Of a stretch of 64,000 nucleotides of DNA, positions 34,380 through 46,796 are shown one piece after another; positions within the stretch are counted from its first letter, which is position 1, and each line of letters opens with the position of its first letter. The notes below the pieces were generated by a model that did not search any database, was not told the origin of the DNA, and saw only the letters and a list, made by a program, of their open reading frames with translations. The stretch covers positions 1,736,001 through 1,800,000 of the forward strand of contig NZ_CP094723.1 of the NCBI RefSeq assembly GCF_025558585.1. The letters run 5' to 3'. Made by a program: the position numbers and the translations under genes. Source of the stretch: Staphylococcus sp. IVB6214 (GTDB lineage Bacteria; Bacillota; Bacilli; Staphylococcales; Staphylococcaceae).

Positions 34380-35186
34380 TTAAGAATTTTGCGTTGATTT
34401 TTTATAATGAATTTTAATTTCTTCTCCAAAATCCTCTTGTAACGCTTCCGGACTTAAATATACCTTTTGTAAATAAAGTCCTTCTGCTGGTGCTGTATGT
34501 GGGACAAGATTACGATCCTTTGCTTCGAGTAGTTTGGGCACATCTGTTGCTTCTCGCTTTCCTTTCCCTACTTCCAATATATAGGCCATGATAACACGTA
34601 CCATATTATATAGGAAACCAGACCCTGTAATGACAAAGTCTATTCCATCTGCTGTTTGTTCTACATGACTTTCGTATATCGTGCGCTCTTTACTTTCAAC
34701 TTCTGTTTTTTGAGAACAAAATGATGTAAAGTCATGTGTCCCAATAAAATGTTGTGCTGCTTCATTCATCGCTGCAATATCCAATGAACTCGATTCAAAC
34801 GTCTTCAATTGTGATAAGAAAGGATTGCGATGTTCTGCTTGATACACTGAATAGCGATAGGTCTTGCCTACACAGTCATAGCGGCAATGAAAGTTGTCAT
34901 CAACAAACTGTACATCATGAACATAGATGTCGTCAGGTAGGCTTCTATTCATCGCATATTGCCATTTTGATGGTTCAATATTCAACTCTGTATCAAAATG
35001 AAAATACTGTTCTTGTGCATGCACACCACGATCTGTACGACTCGACGGGTGGATGCGTACAGGTTGCTTATGCATACGCTTTAGTATTTTCTCAAAATAC
35101 CCTTGAACTGTGCGCCCTTGATTTTGAATTTGAAAGCCTAAAAACTGTCCCCCATGATAACTGATTTTCACTAATACTCTTGGCAT
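34380..35186 (-). CDS. truA: tRNA pseudouridine(38-40) synthase TruA
   Basis: Converts uridines 38-40 of tRNA anticodon arms to pseudouridine. 268 residues. The catalytic aspartate is in [58 protein letters not shown] and [20 protein letters not shown] are the other core motifs. GTG at 35189 or ATG at 35186 could start it. It follows ecfT by 15 nt, as in other Firmicutes. Confidence 0.95.
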   Translation of the reverse strand: MPRVLVKISYHGGQFLGFQIQNQGRTVQGYFEKILKRMHKQPVRIHPSSRTDRGVHAQEQYFHFDTELNIEPSKWQYAMNRSLPDDIYVHDVQFVDDNFHCRYDCVGKTYRYSVYQAEHRNPFLSQLKTFESSSLDIAAMNEAAQHFIGTHDFTSFCSQKTEVESKERTIYESHVEQTADGIDFVITGSGFLYNMVRVIMAYILEVGKGKREATDVPKLLEAKDRNLVPHTAPAEGLYLQKVYLSPEALQEDFGEEIKIHYKKSTQNS

Positions 35187-35201
35187 CACTTTAAATCCTC
35201 T

Positions 35202-36005
35202 CTATATAATATAACGAATTGTCAAAGAGACAATCGTAATCGGGATAATACATAATAACGCGATTGTATCTTGTAATTGCCATTCAAGGCGTCGATAACT
35301 TGTACGTTCTGCATTGGCATCATAACCACGTACTTCCATCGCAATAGCGAGTTCTTCTGCACGCTGAAATGCTGAAATGAATAACGGGATAAATAGTGGA
35401 ATAAATGCTTTAATTCTCGATATTAAGGAACCACTCGCAAATGCAGCGCCTCGTGATTTTTGTGCATTAATAATCTTATCGAGTTCTTCCATCAGTGTTG
35501 GAATAAAACGCAAGGCAATTGCCATCATCATGCTTAATGCTGATACAGGTATTTTCAAGTATCTCAACGGCTTGAACAACCGATCAAATGCATCTGTCAA
35601 ATCGAGTGGACTCGTCGTCAATGTTAAGATTGTTGAAATAATCATGATATATGATAATCGTAAAACAATCAACACCCCTTCTTGCAAGCCATGTGAGTCA
35701 ATTGAAATAATCCCCCACTCAAATAATCGTGTTCCACCTTTTGTTAAAAATAAATGCATTAACAACGTTAAACTTAAAAAAACAAACAGCGGTAACAATC
35801 CTTTTAGTAAAAACCACAGTGGGATACGTCCTAATCTTAAAAAAATGTATAGAACGAAGCCAAGCCATATATAAGCGAGCCAATCATGACTGAAGAAGGT
35901 AACAACAATAAATAAAAAAACAAACAAAAACTTACTACGTGGATCTAGACGATGTAATACAGAATCCAAGGGTAAATAACGACCAATAATCAACTTATCT
36001 TTCAT
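35202..36005 (-). CDS. ecfT: ECF transporter transmembrane subunit EcfT
   Basis: Shared membrane subunit that couples the EcfA ATPases to vitamin-specific S components. 267 residues, with MKDKLIIGRYLPLDSVLHRL and PRSKFLFVFLFIVVTFF at the start. The coupling region holds AQKSRGAAFASGS and AMEVRGYDANAERTSY, both with the A-x-x-x-R-G signature. The start at 36005 is chosen for GGAGGG upstream; it overlaps ecfA2 by 11 nt. Confidence 0.93.
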   Translation of the reverse strand: MKDKLIIGRYLPLDSVLHRLDPRSKFLFVFLFIVVTFFSHDWLAYIWLGFVLYIFLRLGRIPLWFLLKGLLPLFVFLSLTLLMHLFLTKGGTRLFEWGIISIDSHGLQEGVLIVLRLSYIMIISTILTLTTSPLDLTDAFDRLFKPLRYLKIPVSALSMMMAIALRFIPTLMEELDKIINAQKSRGAAFASGSLISRIKAFIPLFIPLFISAFQRAEELAIAMEVRGYDANAERTSYRRLEWQLQDTIALLCIIPITIVSLTIRYII

Positions 36006-36861
36006 GTTCGTCCCTCCACGCTTTATACATCTCCGCAAATTGCGCTTCTGTCATCGCAAGTCTATCAAATTGTATGTGCAATCGATCTTCTAAATCTCGT
36101 TGTAGCTGAACAATGTCTGGTAAGTCAAGATGCAATGATTGTACGTACGCAGTATCTCTAAATAGCTGCTCAGGTGTTTGGCTACTCATCACACGCCCTT
36201 TTGACATTACTTTCACTTCATCTGCATATGCTGCTACATCGTTCATATCATGGGTTACAAGGATAATGGTCTTGTGCTCTTTAACTTGTATTTCTTTAAA
36301 TAATTGCATCACTTGTCTTTTACTCTTAGGGTCTAAACCAGCCGTCGGTTCATCTAAGACGAGGATATCTGGATCCATCGCAAGAATTGCAACAAGTGCA
36401 ACTTTGCGCATCTGCCCACCTGAGAGTAAAAAAGGAGACTGTTTCATCATTTCCTCTGCATCTAGATTGAGCTTCTCTAATAATGACACTGCTTTTTGAC
36501 GTGCTTTCGTTAAGTCTAAACCAAAGTTTTTGGGGCCAAACAATATCTCATGTTCCACCGTTTGCTCAAACAATTGAGATTCAGGAAATTGAAACACCAT
36601 ACCAATGCGTTTTCTCACTTTTTGTAATGTTTTATCTTTGGTTTTTCGTGTAACAGGCACATCTAATATTTGTAATTTGCCACGACTCGGCTTGAGAAGG
36701 CCGTTCAAATGTTGTATCAGTGTTGACTTACCAGAACCCGTTTTGCCGATAATCGCATAATACCGCCCCTGTTCAAATGTCGTTGTCACAAGATTGAGTG
36801 CTTGAAATTCATACGGCGTACGCTGCTGATAAGTATACGAAACATCTTCAAATACAATCAT
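35995..36861 (-). CDS. ecfA2: ECF transporter ATPase EcfA2
   Basis: Second ATPase of the ECF module, 288 residues. Walker A IGKTGSGKSTLIQHLNGLLK, Q-loop MVFQFPESQLFEQTV, signature LLSGGQMRKVALVAILAMDP, Walker B DILVLDEPTAGLDPK and switch VTHDM are complete. GTG at 36870 is in frame, but ATG at 36861 fits TTGGAG and forms the ATGA overlap with ecfA1. Confidence 0.94.
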   Translation of the reverse strand: MIVFEDVSYTYQQRTPYEFQALNLVTTTFEQGRYYAIIGKTGSGKSTLIQHLNGLLKPSRGKLQILDVPVTRKTKDKTLQKVRKRIGMVFQFPESQLFEQTVEHEILFGPKNFGLDLTKARQKAVSLLEKLNLDAEEMMKQSPFLLSGGQMRKVALVAILAMDPDILVLDEPTAGLDPKSKRQVMQLFKEIQVKEHKTIILVTHDMNDVAAYADEVKVMSKGRVMSSQTPEQLFRDTAYVQSLHLDLPDIVQLQRDLEDRLHIQFDRLAMTEAQFAEMYKAWRDEHER

Positions 36862-37667
36862 GTCAAACACTCCAATAATTCATTATAAGTTAAAAAACCT
36901 TTTTCCAAATCTAATAATCGTGCCATGCGCATCTCAAAGGGCATATCAAGACCATATGCCAACAAAGTATCTGCATGGGCAAATATATCATCAACCGTAC
37001 CGGACAACACGACAGTTCCTTTATTTAACACAAGGACCTTATCTGATGTGACAACTTCAGATAAATCATGTGTAATTGAAAGTACAGTCATCCCTTGTTC
37101 TTGATTAAGATATTGAATCATCGACATAATCTCTTTTTTACCTTCAGGATCCAGCATTGATGTCGCTTCATCCAATATGATTAGCTTGGGTTGTAAAGCG
37201 AGAACTCCTGCAATGGCCACACGTTGCTTTTGACCGCCTGATAACGACGTGGGTTCATGGTTTTGTTTATCTTTCATATCAACATCTTTCAAAACTTGTG
37301 AGACAATGTGATGCATTTCGTCATAAGGGATGCACTTATTTTCAAGACCGAATGCGACATCATATTTTACAGTTGAACCGACAAATTGATTGTCAGGGTT
37401 TTGAAATACAAAGCCAATGTGATGGTGAAATGCCGACAATGAAATATCCTTGATCGATTCTTCTTCAATTTTAATATCTCCATCAAATGTACTCTCTACA
37501 CCAGCAATGAGTTTTGCCAATGTAGACTTACCAGAGCCGTTATGGCCGACAATAGAAACCCAGTCACCTTTATTCACAGTAAAGCTAACATCATTTAATA
37601 TCTGTTCAGTCTCTTCATCATAACGGAATGAAACATTTTGTACTTGTAATAATGGTTCTTTGGACAT
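36858..37667 (-). CDS. ecfA1: ECF transporter ATPase EcfA1
   Basis: First ATPase of the ECF module, 269 residues. Walker A VGHNGSGKSTLAKLIAGVES, Q-loop FVFQNPDNQFVGSTV, signature SLSGGQKQRVAIAGVLALQP, Walker B LIILDEATSMLDPEG. The start at 37667 is chosen because AAGGGAG lies 8 nt before it. The ecfA1-ecfA2-ecfT-truA order is the common Gram-positive one; S components are encoded elsewhere. Confidence 0.94.
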   Translation of the reverse strand: MSKEPLLQVQNVSFRYDEETEQILNDVSFTVNKGDWVSIVGHNGSGKSTLAKLIAGVESTFDGDIKIEEESIKDISLSAFHHHIGFVFQNPDNQFVGSTVKYDVAFGLENKCIPYDEMHHIVSQVLKDVDMKDKQNHEPTSLSGGQKQRVAIAGVLALQPKLIILDEATSMLDPEGKKEIMSMIQYLNQEQGMTVLSITHDLSEVVTSDKVLVLNKGTVVLSGTVDDIFAHADTLLAYGLDMPFEMRMARLLDLEKGFLTYNELLECLT

Positions 37668-37827
37668 ACGATTCACTCCCTTAATTGATGAAATAAAATG
37701 TATCTCTATACTTGCACTGGTGGTTTAATATTTAATCTAATTGTGTCATATCAGTTACAATAACATACCATTTCATTTTACCTAAAAAGTTGACGACTGT
37801 ACAACCTTAGAATACACGTCAACACAA

Positions 37828-37855
37828 ATAAGACCCGCACAATGGCAGGTCTTAT
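37828..37855. terminator. Secondary hairpin after the alpha operon
   Basis: ATAAGACC pairs with GGTCTTAT around 12 nt. The T run is weak on both sides. It lies in the 354-nt gap between rplQ and ecfA1, which holds no gene. Confidence 0.45.
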
Positions 37856-37878
37856 ACGATGATACTAAGTATATGCAT

Positions 37879-37944
37879 AAAAAAGCGCGCACCCCATCCT
37901 ATTGAGATCACGCTATATCTTCAATATTTAGTTGGATGGGATGC
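37879..37944 (-). terminator. Terminator of the S10-spc-alpha cluster after rplQ
   Basis: On the minus strand GCATCCCATCC pairs with GGATGGGGTGC (one G-U) around a long interior and is followed by GCGCTTTTTT. Confidence 0.7.
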
Positions 37945-38021
37945 TCTGAGCTAGACAATATCTGTATGTGGCAAACATTATCGTTGCACTCATTTGCTTT
38001 AAATGTAGTAGTGTGTATTGA

Positions 38022-38390
38022 TTATACTAATTCGATAATTACTGTTAAAGCGCCGTCACCTTTACGAGGTGCAACTTTAACGATACGAGTGTAACCACCT
38101 TGACGTTCTTGGTAACGTTCAGCGATTTCACCGAATAATTTTTGTAAAGCTGTTTGTGTTGTTTCATCTTCGTTTAAGATTTCAACGTTACGTAATGTTT
38201 TAGCTGCATTACGACGAGAAGCTAAATCACCTTTTTTACCTAAAGTAATCAATTTTTCAACAACACTGCGAAGTTCTTTCGCACGCGCTTCAGTAGTTTC
38301 GATACGTTCGTTAACGATTAATGAAGTTGCTAAATCGCGTAACATTGCTTTACGTTGATCTGACGTACGACCTAATTTTCTGTAACCCAT
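38022..38390 (-). CDS. rplQ: 50S ribosomal protein L17
   Basis: Large-subunit protein near the peptide exit tunnel, 122 residues. It opens [20 protein letters not shown] and ends [18 protein letters not shown] plus a short tail. Last gene of the alpha operon, 16 nt after rpoA. Confidence 0.98.
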   Translation of the reverse strand: MGYRKLGRTSDQRKAMLRDLATSLIVNERIETTEARAKELRSVVEKLITLGKKGDLASRRNAAKTLRNVEILNEDETTQTALQKLFGEIAERYQERQGGYTRIVKVAPRKGDGALTVIIELV

Positions 38391-38406
38391 GAGTTAACCT
38401 CCTTTA

Positions 38407-39351
38407 TCAATCTTCTTTTCTTAGGCCTAAACCTAAGTCTTCTAATTTGTGTTTTACTTCTTCAAGAGACTTTCGACCTAAGTTACGAACTTTCATCATA
38501 TCAGCCTCTGATTTGTCAGCGAGTTCTTGTACTGAGTTGATACCCGCACGTTTCAGACAGTTATAAGAACGTACAGATAAGTCTAATTCTTCAATAGACA
38601 TTTCAAGTACTTTTTCTTTTTGATCTTCTTCTTTTTCAATCATGATTTCTGCATTTTGCGCTTCATCAGTTAAACCAACAAAGATGTTCAAATGCTCAGT
38701 CATAATTTTCGCAGCTAAAGAAACTGATTCTTGTGGTGTGATTGAACCATCTGTCCATACATCTAAAGTTAACTTATCAAAGTCTGAACTTTGACCAACA
38801 CGTGTATTTTCAACTGTATAGTTCACACGCTCAACTGGTGAGTATAAAGAATCAACAGGGATAACACCGATTGGCATATCGCTTGAGTTATTTTGGTCTG
38901 CTAAAGCGTATCCGCGTCCTTTGTTTGCAACTAAGCGTAGTTTGAAGTGACCACCTTTAGAAACTGTTGCAATTTTAAGGTCTGGATTCAAGATCTCAAC
39001 ATCACTGTCATGTGTGATATCTTTTGCAGTGACTTCGCCTTCTTCTTTAACATCGATTTCTAGTGTTTTCTCTTCTTCTGAATAAATTTTAAGCGCTAGC
39101 TTTTTAATATTCATTACAATCGTTGATACATCTTCTACAACGTTATCGATTGCTGAGAATTCGTGTAAAACACCTTCGATTTCGATATATTTCACAGCCG
39201 CACCTGGTAATGATGATAGTAGGATACGACGTAAGGAGTTTCCTAGTGTAGTACCGTAACCACGTTCTAGTGGTTCAACAACGAACTTACCGAACTTAGC
39301 ATCATCACTAACTTCAATTGTTTCAATTCTAGGTTTCTCAATTTCAATCAT
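38407..39351 (-). CDS. rpoA: RNA polymerase alpha subunit
   Basis: Scaffold for RNA polymerase assembly and contact for activators. 314 residues. The N-terminal domain has [20 protein letters not shown] and [20 protein letters not shown]. After an acidic linker near residue 235, the C-terminal domain reads [20 protein letters not shown] and [20 protein letters not shown]. Both domains are intact. Confidence 0.98.
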   Translation of the reverse strand: MIEIEKPRIETIEVSDDAKFGKFVVEPLERGYGTTLGNSLRRILLSSLPGAAVKYIEIEGVLHEFSAIDNVVEDVSTIVMNIKKLALKIYSEEEKTLEIDVKEEGEVTAKDITHDSDVEILNPDLKIATVSKGGHFKLRLVANKGRGYALADQNNSSDMPIGVIPVDSLYSPVERVNYTVENTRVGQSSDFDKLTLDVWTDGSITPQESVSLAAKIMTEHLNIFVGLTDEAQNAEIMIEKEEDQKEKVLEMSIEELDLSVRSYNCLKRAGINSVQELADKSEADMMKVRNLGRKSLEEVKHKLEDLGLGLRKED

Positions 39352-39426
39352 TTACATATCCTCCTTAAATACGTCGATTTGTATAAAATATAAATTTTTT
39401 AACCGTGTGACAAAGTAAATTTAAAA

Positions 39427-39816
39427 TTATACGCGACGACGTTTTGGTGGACGGCAACCATTGTGAGGTACTGGAGTAACGTCTTTAATAGCTGTTACTT
39501 CTAAACCAGCTGATTGTAAAGCACGGATCGCTGATTCACGACCTGGTCCAGGTCCTTTTACAGTTACTTCAACTGATTTTAAACCGTGTTCCATTGCAGC
39601 TTTTGAAGCTGTTTCTGAAGCCATTTGTGCTGCGAATGGTGTAGATTTTTTAGAACCTTTAAAACCAAGCGCACCTGCAGATGACCATGATAAAGCATTA
39701 CCAAATTCATCTGTAATAGTTACAATTGTATTGTTAAATGTAGAACGGATATGTGCTACACCATTTTCAATATTCTTTTTCACTCTACGTTTACGTGATA
39801 CTTGTTTACGTGCCAT
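39427..39816 (-). CDS. rpsK: 30S ribosomal protein S11
   Basis: Platform protein near the mRNA exit channel, 129 residues. [20 protein letters not shown] and the ending [18 protein letters not shown] are diagnostic. Placed between rpsM and rpoA as in other Firmicutes. Confidence 0.98.
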   Translation of the reverse strand: MARKQVSRKRRVKKNIENGVAHIRSTFNNTIVTITDEFGNALSWSSAGALGFKGSKKSTPFAAQMASETASKAAMEHGLKSVEVTVKGPGPGRESAIRALQSAGLEVTAIKDVTPVPHNGCRPPKRRRV

Positions 39817-39840
39817 AGTACTATTTGCCTCCTTTACCTA

Positions 39841-40206
39841 TTATTTTTTCTTGTTAGCAACAGTTTTAACTGGGCCTTTACGCGTACGCGCATTGTTTTT
39901 TGTTTTTTGACCATTTACTGGTAAACCACGACGGTGGCGGATACCACGGTATGATGAGATTTCCATTAAACGTTTGATGTTTAAGTTAGTTTCACGGCGT
40001 AAGTCACCTTCAACTTTATAACCATCAACAACTTCACGAATACGACCTAACTCATCATCAGTTAAATCTTTTACACGTGTATCTTCTGAAACATTCGCTT
40101 CTGAAAGAATTTTTTGTGCTGTTGCTTTACCGATACCGTAGACATATGTTAATGAAATTACTACGCGCTTATCACGTGGGATATCAATTCCTGCAATACG
40201 TGCCAT
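39841..40206 (-). CDS. rpsM: 30S ribosomal protein S13
   Basis: Small-subunit head protein that contacts the large subunit and the P-site tRNA. 121 residues: [34 protein letters not shown], and the basic tail [17 protein letters not shown]. Confidence 0.98.
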   Translation of the reverse strand: MARIAGIDIPRDKRVVISLTYVYGIGKATAQKILSEANVSEDTRVKDLTDDELGRIREVVDGYKVEGDLRRETNLNIKRLMEISSYRGIRHRRGLPVNGQKTKNNARTRKGPVKTVANKKK

Positions 40207-40228
40207 TATATTTACACCTCTCTTTTAA

Positions 40229-40345
<117 letters not shown>

Positions 40346-40374
40346 TTATACCTCCTTCAATGATGGAGTGACAA

Positions 40375-40593
40375 TTATTTATAACGATATGTGATTCTGC
40401 CGCGTGTTAAATCATACGGAGACATTTCAACTGTTACTTTATCGCCAGGTAGAATACGAATATAGTTCATGCGAATCTTACCACTTACATGTGCAAGAAT
40501 CTCATGGCCATTTTCTAATTCTACTTTAAACATTGCATTTGGTAAAGTATCAAGTACTGTACCTTCAAGTTCGATTACGTCTTGTTTCGCCAT
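40375..40593 (-). CDS. infA: Translation initiation factor IF-1
   Basis: Binds the ribosomal A site during initiation. 72 residues of OB fold: [40 protein letters not shown] and the end [13 protein letters not shown] 162-nt gap before it holds a hairpin after adk and a possible own promoter. Confidence 0.98.
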
Positions 40594-40641
40594 TGATTAA
40601 CTCCTCCTTTTCAGTTGTAAGGATTCTAGAATATCAACTCG

Positions 40642-40647
40642 ATTATA
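40642..40647 (-). promoter_or_regulatory. Candidate internal promoter for infA-rpmJ-rpsM-rpsK-rpoA-rplQ
   Basis: TATAAT on the minus strand, 49-54 nt before infA. The -35 is weak (TTTTGA at 17 nt, or TTGAAG at 15 nt). Confidence 0.42.
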
Positions 40648-40719
40648 GTAGCCTGGATTTCACTTCAAAATCATCATTATCATTAATGTCACATAATTTG
40701 TTTCAACTAATTTATTACT

Positions 40720-40755
40720 AACGACTTCTTAAAAGCGAATTGCATCCAAGTCGTT
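40720..40755 (-). terminator. Hairpin directly after adk
   Basis: AACGACTT pairs with AAGTCGTT around 20 nt, starting one base after the adk stop. The run after it is AGTAATAAATT, not a T tract, so it is more likely an attenuating or processing structure. Confidence 0.45.
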
Positions 40756-41424
<669 letters not shown>

Positions 41425-42717
41425 TTAACGTCTACCAAAGCCTTTATATTCTCTTTCATTCACTTGTGCTTCTAAGCTCTTCATCGTTTCAATTGCAACA
41501 CCGATAACGATTAGTAAGCTTGTTCCACCCACTTGAATGGATTGTGGTAAGTTCATAAATTTCGTTGCAATAATTGGTAAGATCGCAATAACTGCTAAGA
41601 AAATAGAACCTACAAACGTTAAGCGATATAAGACTTTCGTAATATATTTTTTAGTATTAATGCCCGGTCTAATACCCGGAACATAACTACCTTGCTTCTT
41701 CAGGTTATCTGCCATTTTTTCTGGGTTAACTTGAACAAATGCATAGAAATACGTAAATGCAATGATCAAAATAACATATACAATCATGCCCACATTTTGA
41801 GACGGATCTGCATAAGTTGCAACTGACTTCGCCCAATCTGCTTTAGGGAAGAACAATGTCAAAGTTCTTGGCAACAAGAAAAATGCCATTGCAAAAATGA
41901 CTGGAATAACCCCTGCAGAGTTTACTTTCAAAGGTAAATACGTTGCTTGTGAACCGAGTTGCATTTTGGATTGTTTCTTTGCATATTGTATCGGTATTTT
42001 ACGAATCGCTTGTAGTACGTAAACTGCACCAACTGTTAAAAGAATCATTCCTATGACAAGGCCTGCTACTTTCAACCAAGCTAATGTCACATCATCTTGC
42101 CCAATAAATTCTTGTTGATAGAATTGAATCAAGGCTGATGGAAGTGAAGATAAAATACCAGCAAAGATAATGATAGAAATACCATTACCAACACCATATT
42201 GCGTGATTTGTTCACCTAACCACATTAAAAATGCAGTTCCTGTTGTTAAAACAATTGCAATTAATAGATATGACCATACGCTTTGGTTCTTAATAAGTGC
42301 ACCATCCAAATACGTATTGAATTGGAATGACATCCCTATTGATTGAATAAAGGCAAGAATAATCGTGAAATAACGCGTAAAAGTACTAATCTTTTTACGT
42401 CCAGTTTCACCTTGCTTTGCCCATTCAGTCAACTTAGGCACTATGTCCATTTGTAACAATTGCATAACGATAGAAGCTGTGATGTAAGGCATAATCCCCA
42501 TAGCAAAGATAGAAAAGTTCTTCAAGGCACCGCCACCAAACGTGTTTAACAAGTCAGTGACGCCTTGAGAACCTCGTTGATTATCAAAAGCTGCTGGATC
42601 TACACCAGGTGCTGGAATATACGTACCTATTTTGAAAATTACTAACATTGCAAGAGTAAAAAGTATCTTGTTTCGTACTTCTTTAGTTTTAAAGAAGTTT
42701 ACAAGCGTATGAAACAT
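41425..42717 (-). CDS. secY: Protein translocase subunit SecY
   Basis: Central channel of the Sec translocon, 430 residues with ten membrane segments. The plug and segment 2 region reads [39 protein letters not shown] and [13 protein letters not shown] are conserved cytoplasmic-loop and helix motifs. Its start overlaps the rplO stop by one base. Confidence 0.98.
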   Translation of the reverse strand: MFHTLVNFFKTKEVRNKILFTLAMLVIFKIGTYIPAPGVDPAAFDNQRGSQGVTDLLNTFGGGALKNFSIFAMGIMPYITASIVMQLLQMDIVPKLTEWAKQGETGRKKISTFTRYFTIILAFIQSIGMSFQFNTYLDGALIKNQSVWSYLLIAIVLTTGTAFLMWLGEQITQYGVGNGISIIIFAGILSSLPSALIQFYQQEFIGQDDVTLAWLKVAGLVIGMILLTVGAVYVLQAIRKIPIQYAKKQSKMQLGSQATYLPLKVNSAGVIPVIFAMAFFLLPRTLTLFFPKADWAKSVATYADPSQNVGMIVYVILIIAFTYFYAFVQVNPEKMADNLKKQGSYVPGIRPGINTKKYITKVLYRLTFVGSIFLAVIAILPIIATKFMNLPQSIQVGGTSLLIVIGVAIETMKSLEAQVNEREYKGFGRR

Positions 42718-43157
42718 TAGATCACCTCGTGTGCTCCGCCTTTCGCTTCAATTGCTTCTTGGGCTGCAGCTGAGAATTTATGTGCTTTTACAGTTAATTT
42801 TTTCTCTAATGAACCATTACCTAAAACTTTAATACCAGATTTTTCGTTTTTAACAACGCCTGTTTCGATTAATAACTCAGGTGTTACCTCAGTACCATCT
42901 TCAAATTTGTTAAGTTGGTCTAAGTTAACAATTGCGTATTCTTTACGGTTGATGTTAGTGAAACCACGTTTTGGAATACGACGGAATAATGGTAATTGAC
43001 CACCTTCGAAACCTGGTCTTACGCCACCACCTGAACGGGCTTTTTGACCTTTTTGACCGCGACCACTTGTTTTACCGTTACCAGTACCAGCACCACGACC
43101 TACGCGGTTACGTACTTTACGTGAACCTTCTGATGGTTTTAATTCATGTAACTTCAT
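42717..43157 (-). CDS. rplO: 50S ribosomal protein L15
   Basis: Late-assembly large-subunit protein, 146 residues. Basic glycine-rich N-terminus [21 protein letters not shown]-terminal [20 protein letters not shown]. Confidence 0.98.
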   Translation of the reverse strand: MKLHELKPSEGSRKVRNRVGRGAGTGNGKTSGRGQKGQKARSGGGVRPGFEGGQLPLFRRIPKRGFTNINRKEYAIVNLDQLNKFEDGTEVTPELLIETGVVKNEKSGIKVLGNGSLEKKLTVKAHKFSAAAQEAIEAKGGAHEVI

Positions 43158-43173
43158 TTCGGCACCTCCTTGA

Positions 43174-43353
43174 TTATTTTTCTTCTACTGTTACTAAGTG
43201 ACTTACTTTGTTGATTTGTCCACGAATTGCATCGTTGTCTTCAACAACTACAGATGAGTGCATTTTTTTAAGACCTAATGCTTCAACTGTTTTACGTTGT
43301 GTTTCTGGACGACCGATAACACTTCGAGTGAGGGTAATTTGAATTTTAGCCAT
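43174..43353 (-). CDS. rpmD: 50S ribosomal protein L30
   Basis: 59-residue protein between rpsE and rplO: it opens [20 protein letters not shown], continues [20 protein letters not shown] and ends [19 protein letters not shown] lies before the ATG at 43353. Confidence 0.96.
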   Translation of the reverse strand: MAKIQITLTRSVIGRPETQRKTVEALGLKKMHSSVVVEDNDAIRGQINKVSHLVTVEEK

Positions 43354-43368
43354 TTATCTGTTCCCTCC

Positions 43369-43869
43369 TTAATTGTATAATTCTTCTACTGATTTACCAC
43401 GTAAACGGGCAACATCTTCAGCATTTTTTAAGTTTTGTAAACCGTCGATTGTAGCACGTACCATGTTAATTGGTGTGTTAGAACCTAATGACTTACTTAA
43501 GATATCAGTGATACCTGCAAGCTCAAGTACGGCACGAACTGGTCCACCTGCGATAACACCTGTACCAGGTGCAGCTGGTTTCATTAAAACACTTCCTGAA
43601 CCGAAACGTCCAGTAATTGTGTGAGGAGTAGTTCCGTCAACACGGTGAACTGTGATAAGGTTCTTTTTCGCAGCTTCAACTGCTTTTTTGATTGCTTCAG
43701 GTACCTCTTGTGCTTTACCAGTACCGAAACCAATGCGACCATTTTTGTCACCTACTACTACTAATGCTGTGAAACGGAAACGACGTCCACCTTTAACAAC
43801 TTTCGCAACACGGTTGATCGTAACAACGCGTTCTTCAAATTCTTTAACTTCTTCTTCTCTACGAGCCAT
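43369..43869 (-). CDS. rpsE: 30S ribosomal protein S5
   Basis: Shapes the mRNA entry site and decoding accuracy. 166 residues. The N-terminal loop [20 protein letters not shown], where spectinomycin-resistance changes occur, is wild-type in length. [20 protein letters not shown] is the second core motif. Confidence 0.98.
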   Translation of the reverse strand: MARREEEVKEFEERVVTINRVAKVVKGGRRFRFTALVVVGDKNGRIGFGTGKAQEVPEAIKKAVEAAKKNLITVHRVDGTTPHTITGRFGSGSVLMKPAAPGTGVIAGGPVRAVLELAGITDILSKSLGSNTPINMVRATIDGLQNLKNAEDVARLRGKSVEELYN

Positions 43870-43889
43870 TGAGTTGTCCCTCCTTTAAA

Positions 43890-44243
43890 TTAAAATTGAA
43901 GTCCATTTTCGCGAGCTGCATCTGCTAATGCTTTTACACGTCCGTGGAATAAGTATCCTCCACGATCAAATACAACTGCTTCGATTCCTTTTTCAGTCGC
44001 TTTTTTAGCGATTGCTTCACCAACTTGAGTTGCTAATTCAACTTTAGTTGCTGATGCATCTATGTCTTTTGAAGACGCTTGCGCTAATGTCACGCCTTTA
44101 GTGTCATCAATGATTTGTGCATAGATATGTTTATTAGAACGATATACGTTAAGACGTGGTCTTTCGCTAGTACCTGACAATTTCGTACGAACACGTGCAT
44201 GTCTTTTTAAACGTACTTTGTTTTTATCAATTTTGCTGATCAT
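43890..44243 (-). CDS. rplR: 50S ribosomal protein L18
   Basis: 5S rRNA-binding protein of the central protuberance. 117 residues, with [20 protein letters not shown] and the end [13 protein letters not shown]. Confidence 0.98.
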   Translation of the reverse strand: MISKIDKNKVRLKRHARVRTKLSGTSERPRLNVYRSNKHIYAQIIDDTKGVTLAQASSKDIDASATKVELATQVGEAIAKKATEKGIEAVVFDRGGYLFHGRVKALADAARENGLQF

Positions 44244-44273
44244 GTCAATACTCCTTTCTTTAGAGTTTATTTA

Positions 44274-44810
44274 TTATTTACCAGTTTTACCTTCTTTACG
44301 GCGAACATATTCACCTTGGTAACGAATACCTTTACCTTTGTAAGGTTCTGGTGGACGAACGTCACGAATTTTTGATGCTGTTGCACCTACTAATTCTTTG
44401 TCGATACCTTCGACTTTGACAGTCGTATTTTTTTCTACTGAGAAAGTAATACCTTCAGCAGCTTCGAATTCAACTGGGTGAGAGTAACCAACGTTTAATA
44501 CAAGTTTAGAACCTTGTACTTGTGCACGGTAACCAACACCGATAAGTTCTAATGTTTTTTCGTATCCTTTAGATACACCTTGCACCATATTATTGATTAA
44601 CGCACGAGTTGTACCATGAACAGTTCTGTGTTCTTTAGAATCTGATGGTCTTACAACTTCAAGTGTGTTTTCTTCTTGTTTATAAGTCATTTCTGGGTTT
44701 AAAGTTCGTGATAATTCACCTTTAGGTCCTTTAACAGCAACTGTATTACCATCGATAGTTACAGTAACGTCGCTAGGAATCTCGATAATTTTTTTACCAA
44801 CACGGCTCAT
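44274..44810 (-). CDS. rplF: 50S ribosomal protein L6
   Basis: Large-subunit protein near the GTPase centre. 178 residues in two similar domains, from [20 protein letters not shown] to [20 protein letters not shown]. Confidence 0.98.
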   Translation of the reverse strand: MSRVGKKIIEIPSDVTVTIDGNTVAVKGPKGELSRTLNPEMTYKQEENTLEVVRPSDSKEHRTVHGTTRALINNMVQGVSKGYEKTLELIGVGYRAQVQGSKLVLNVGYSHPVEFEAAEGITFSVEKNTTVKVEGIDKELVGATASKIRDVRPPEPYKGKGIRYQGEYVRRKEGKTGK

Positions 44811-44838
44811 GTTATGGCACCTCCTTATTTATTTAATA

Positions 44839-45237
44839 TTACCAAATGTAAGCTAATACTTCTCCACCAACATTACGTTTTCTAGCTTCTCTATCAGTGA
44901 TTACACCTTCAGAAGTAGATACTAAAGCGATACCAAGACCATTTAATACTTTTGGCATTTCGCTAGCTTTAGCGTATACACGTAAACCTGGTTTTGAAAT
45001 ACGTTTTAAGCCTGTAATAACACGCTCGTTGTTTGAACCATATTTTAAGAAGATGCGGATAACACCTTGCTTATCATCTTCGATATATTCTACATTTTTG
45101 ATGAAACCTTCACTTTTAAGGATTTCAGCAATTTCTTTTTTAATGTTTGATGCAGGTAACTCTAATTTTTCATGGCGAACCATGTTTGCGTTTCTCACGC
45201 GAGTTAACATATCTGCAATTGGATCTGACAATGTCAT
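44839..45237 (-). CDS. rpsH: 30S ribosomal protein S8
   Basis: Primary 16S rRNA-binding protein. 132 residues: [20 protein letters not shown] at the start; [20 protein letters not shown] and the end [10 protein letters not shown] form the RNA-binding domain. Confidence 0.98.
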   Translation of the reverse strand: MTLSDPIADMLTRVRNANMVRHEKLELPASNIKKEIAEILKSEGFIKNVEYIEDDKQGVIRIFLKYGSNNERVITGLKRISKPGLRVYAKASEMPKVLNGLGIALVSTSEGVITDREARKRNVGGEVLAYIW

Positions 45238-45269
45238 AGTTTGTTGCCTCCTTTCAAGAGTTTAATATT

Positions 45270-45455
45270 TTACCAGCTAGCTTTACGTACGCCAGGAATA
45301 TGACCTTTGTAAGCTAATTCACGGAAACAAATACGGCAAAGTTTGAATTTACGATATACAGAGTGTGGACGACCACAGCGTTCACAGCGTGTATATTCAC
45401 GGACTTGGAACTTTTGTTCACGTTGTTGCTTAGCAACCATTGATTTTTTAGCCAC
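45270..45455 (-). CDS. rpsZ: 30S ribosomal protein S14, zinc type
   Basis: 61-residue S14 with two CxxC pairs (CERCGRP and CRICFRE) that bind zinc. This is the C+ form; a zinc-free paralogue may exist elsewhere. Confidence 0.97.
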   Translation of the reverse strand: MAKKSMVAKQQREQKFQVREYTRCERCGRPHSVYRKFKLCRICFRELAYKGHIPGVRKASW

Positions 45456-45476
45456 TTAATTAGCCTCCTTCAGAGA

Positions 45477-46016
45477 TTATTTTTGAAATGGCATACCGAA
45501 TTGTGTTAACAATTCACGAGCTTCCTCGTCAGTGTTAGCAGTCGTTACGATAACGATATCCATTCCACGTACTTTTGATACTTTATCATAGTCAATCTCA
45601 GGGAAAATTAATTGCTCTTTAACACCTAATGTGTAGTTACCGCGACCGTCAAATGCATTTTTTGAAACACCGCGGAAGTCACGTACACGTGGAAGTGAAA
45701 CAGAAATTAATTTATCTAAGAATTCATACATTCTTTCACCACGTAATGTTACTTTGGCACCAATTGGCATACCTTCACGTAAACGGAATGTCGCAACTGA
45801 TTTTTTTGCTTTTGTGATTAATGGTTTTTGACCAGTGATTGCTGTTAATTCTTCAACAGCTGTGTCCAATACTTTAGAGTTTTGAACTGCGTCACCAACA
45901 CCCATGTTCACAACGATTTTGTCAATTTTAGGTACTTGCATTACTGAACTATAATTGAATTTTTTAACTAAGTTCTCTGTAACTTCTGAGTTAAATTTTT
46001 CTTTTAAACGATTCAA
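45477..46016 (-). CDS. rplE: 50S ribosomal protein L5
   Basis: 5S rRNA-binding protein that touches P-site tRNA. 179 residues, ending [12 protein letters not shown]. The start is TTG at 46016 ([20 protein letters not shown]): AAAGGAGG lies 7 nt upstream, while the longer frame would begin within that site. Confidence 0.96.
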   Translation of the reverse strand: MNRLKEKFNSEVTENLVKKFNYSSVMQVPKIDKIVVNMGVGDAVQNSKVLDTAVEELTAITGQKPLITKAKKSVATFRLREGMPIGAKVTLRGERMYEFLDKLISVSLPRVRDFRGVSKNAFDGRGNYTLGVKEQLIFPEIDYDKVSKVRGMDIVIVTTANTDEEARELLTQFGMPFQK

Positions 46017-46040
46017 AGTGGATCCTCCTTTCAACAATTA

Positions 46041-46358
46041 TTATTTATTAGACTTGATTTCTTCGCCTGATTTTTTTGCGATACGAACTTTTTTACCGTC
46101 AACAAATTTGTAGCCTACACGTGTAGGTTCGTTTGTTTTAGGGTCTAATACTTGTACGTTAGAAACGTGAATAGCAGCTTCAGTTTCTAAGATTCCACCT
46201 TCAGGATTGAATTGTGTAGGTTTTTGGTGTTTTTTGATCATGTTAACACCTTCAACTACAACACGGTCTTTTTTAGGTTGAGTTTCTACAACTTTACCTG
46301 TTTTACCTTTGTCTTTACCTGCGATAACGATAACGTTGTCACCTTTTTTGATATGCAT
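46041..46358 (-). CDS. rplX: 50S ribosomal protein L24
   Basis: Assembly-initiating large-subunit protein, 105 residues, with the KOW motif [20 protein letters not shown] and [20 protein letters not shown]. Confidence 0.98.
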   Translation of the reverse strand: MHIKKGDNVIVIAGKDKGKTGKVVETQPKKDRVVVEGVNMIKKHQKPTQFNPEGGILETEAAIHVSNVQVLDPKTNEPTRVGYKFVDGKKVRIAKKSGEEIKSNK

Positions 46359-46397
46359 GTGGGCACCTCCTTGAATTTGTTTATATAATTTCGCTAA

Positions 46398-46793
<396 letters not shown>

Positions 46794-46796
46794 TCA

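Noticed and set aside
36113..36499. Open frame opposite ecfA2
   Set aside because: It is the reverse-strand shadow of a conserved ATPase gene, with no ribosome site and no family features.
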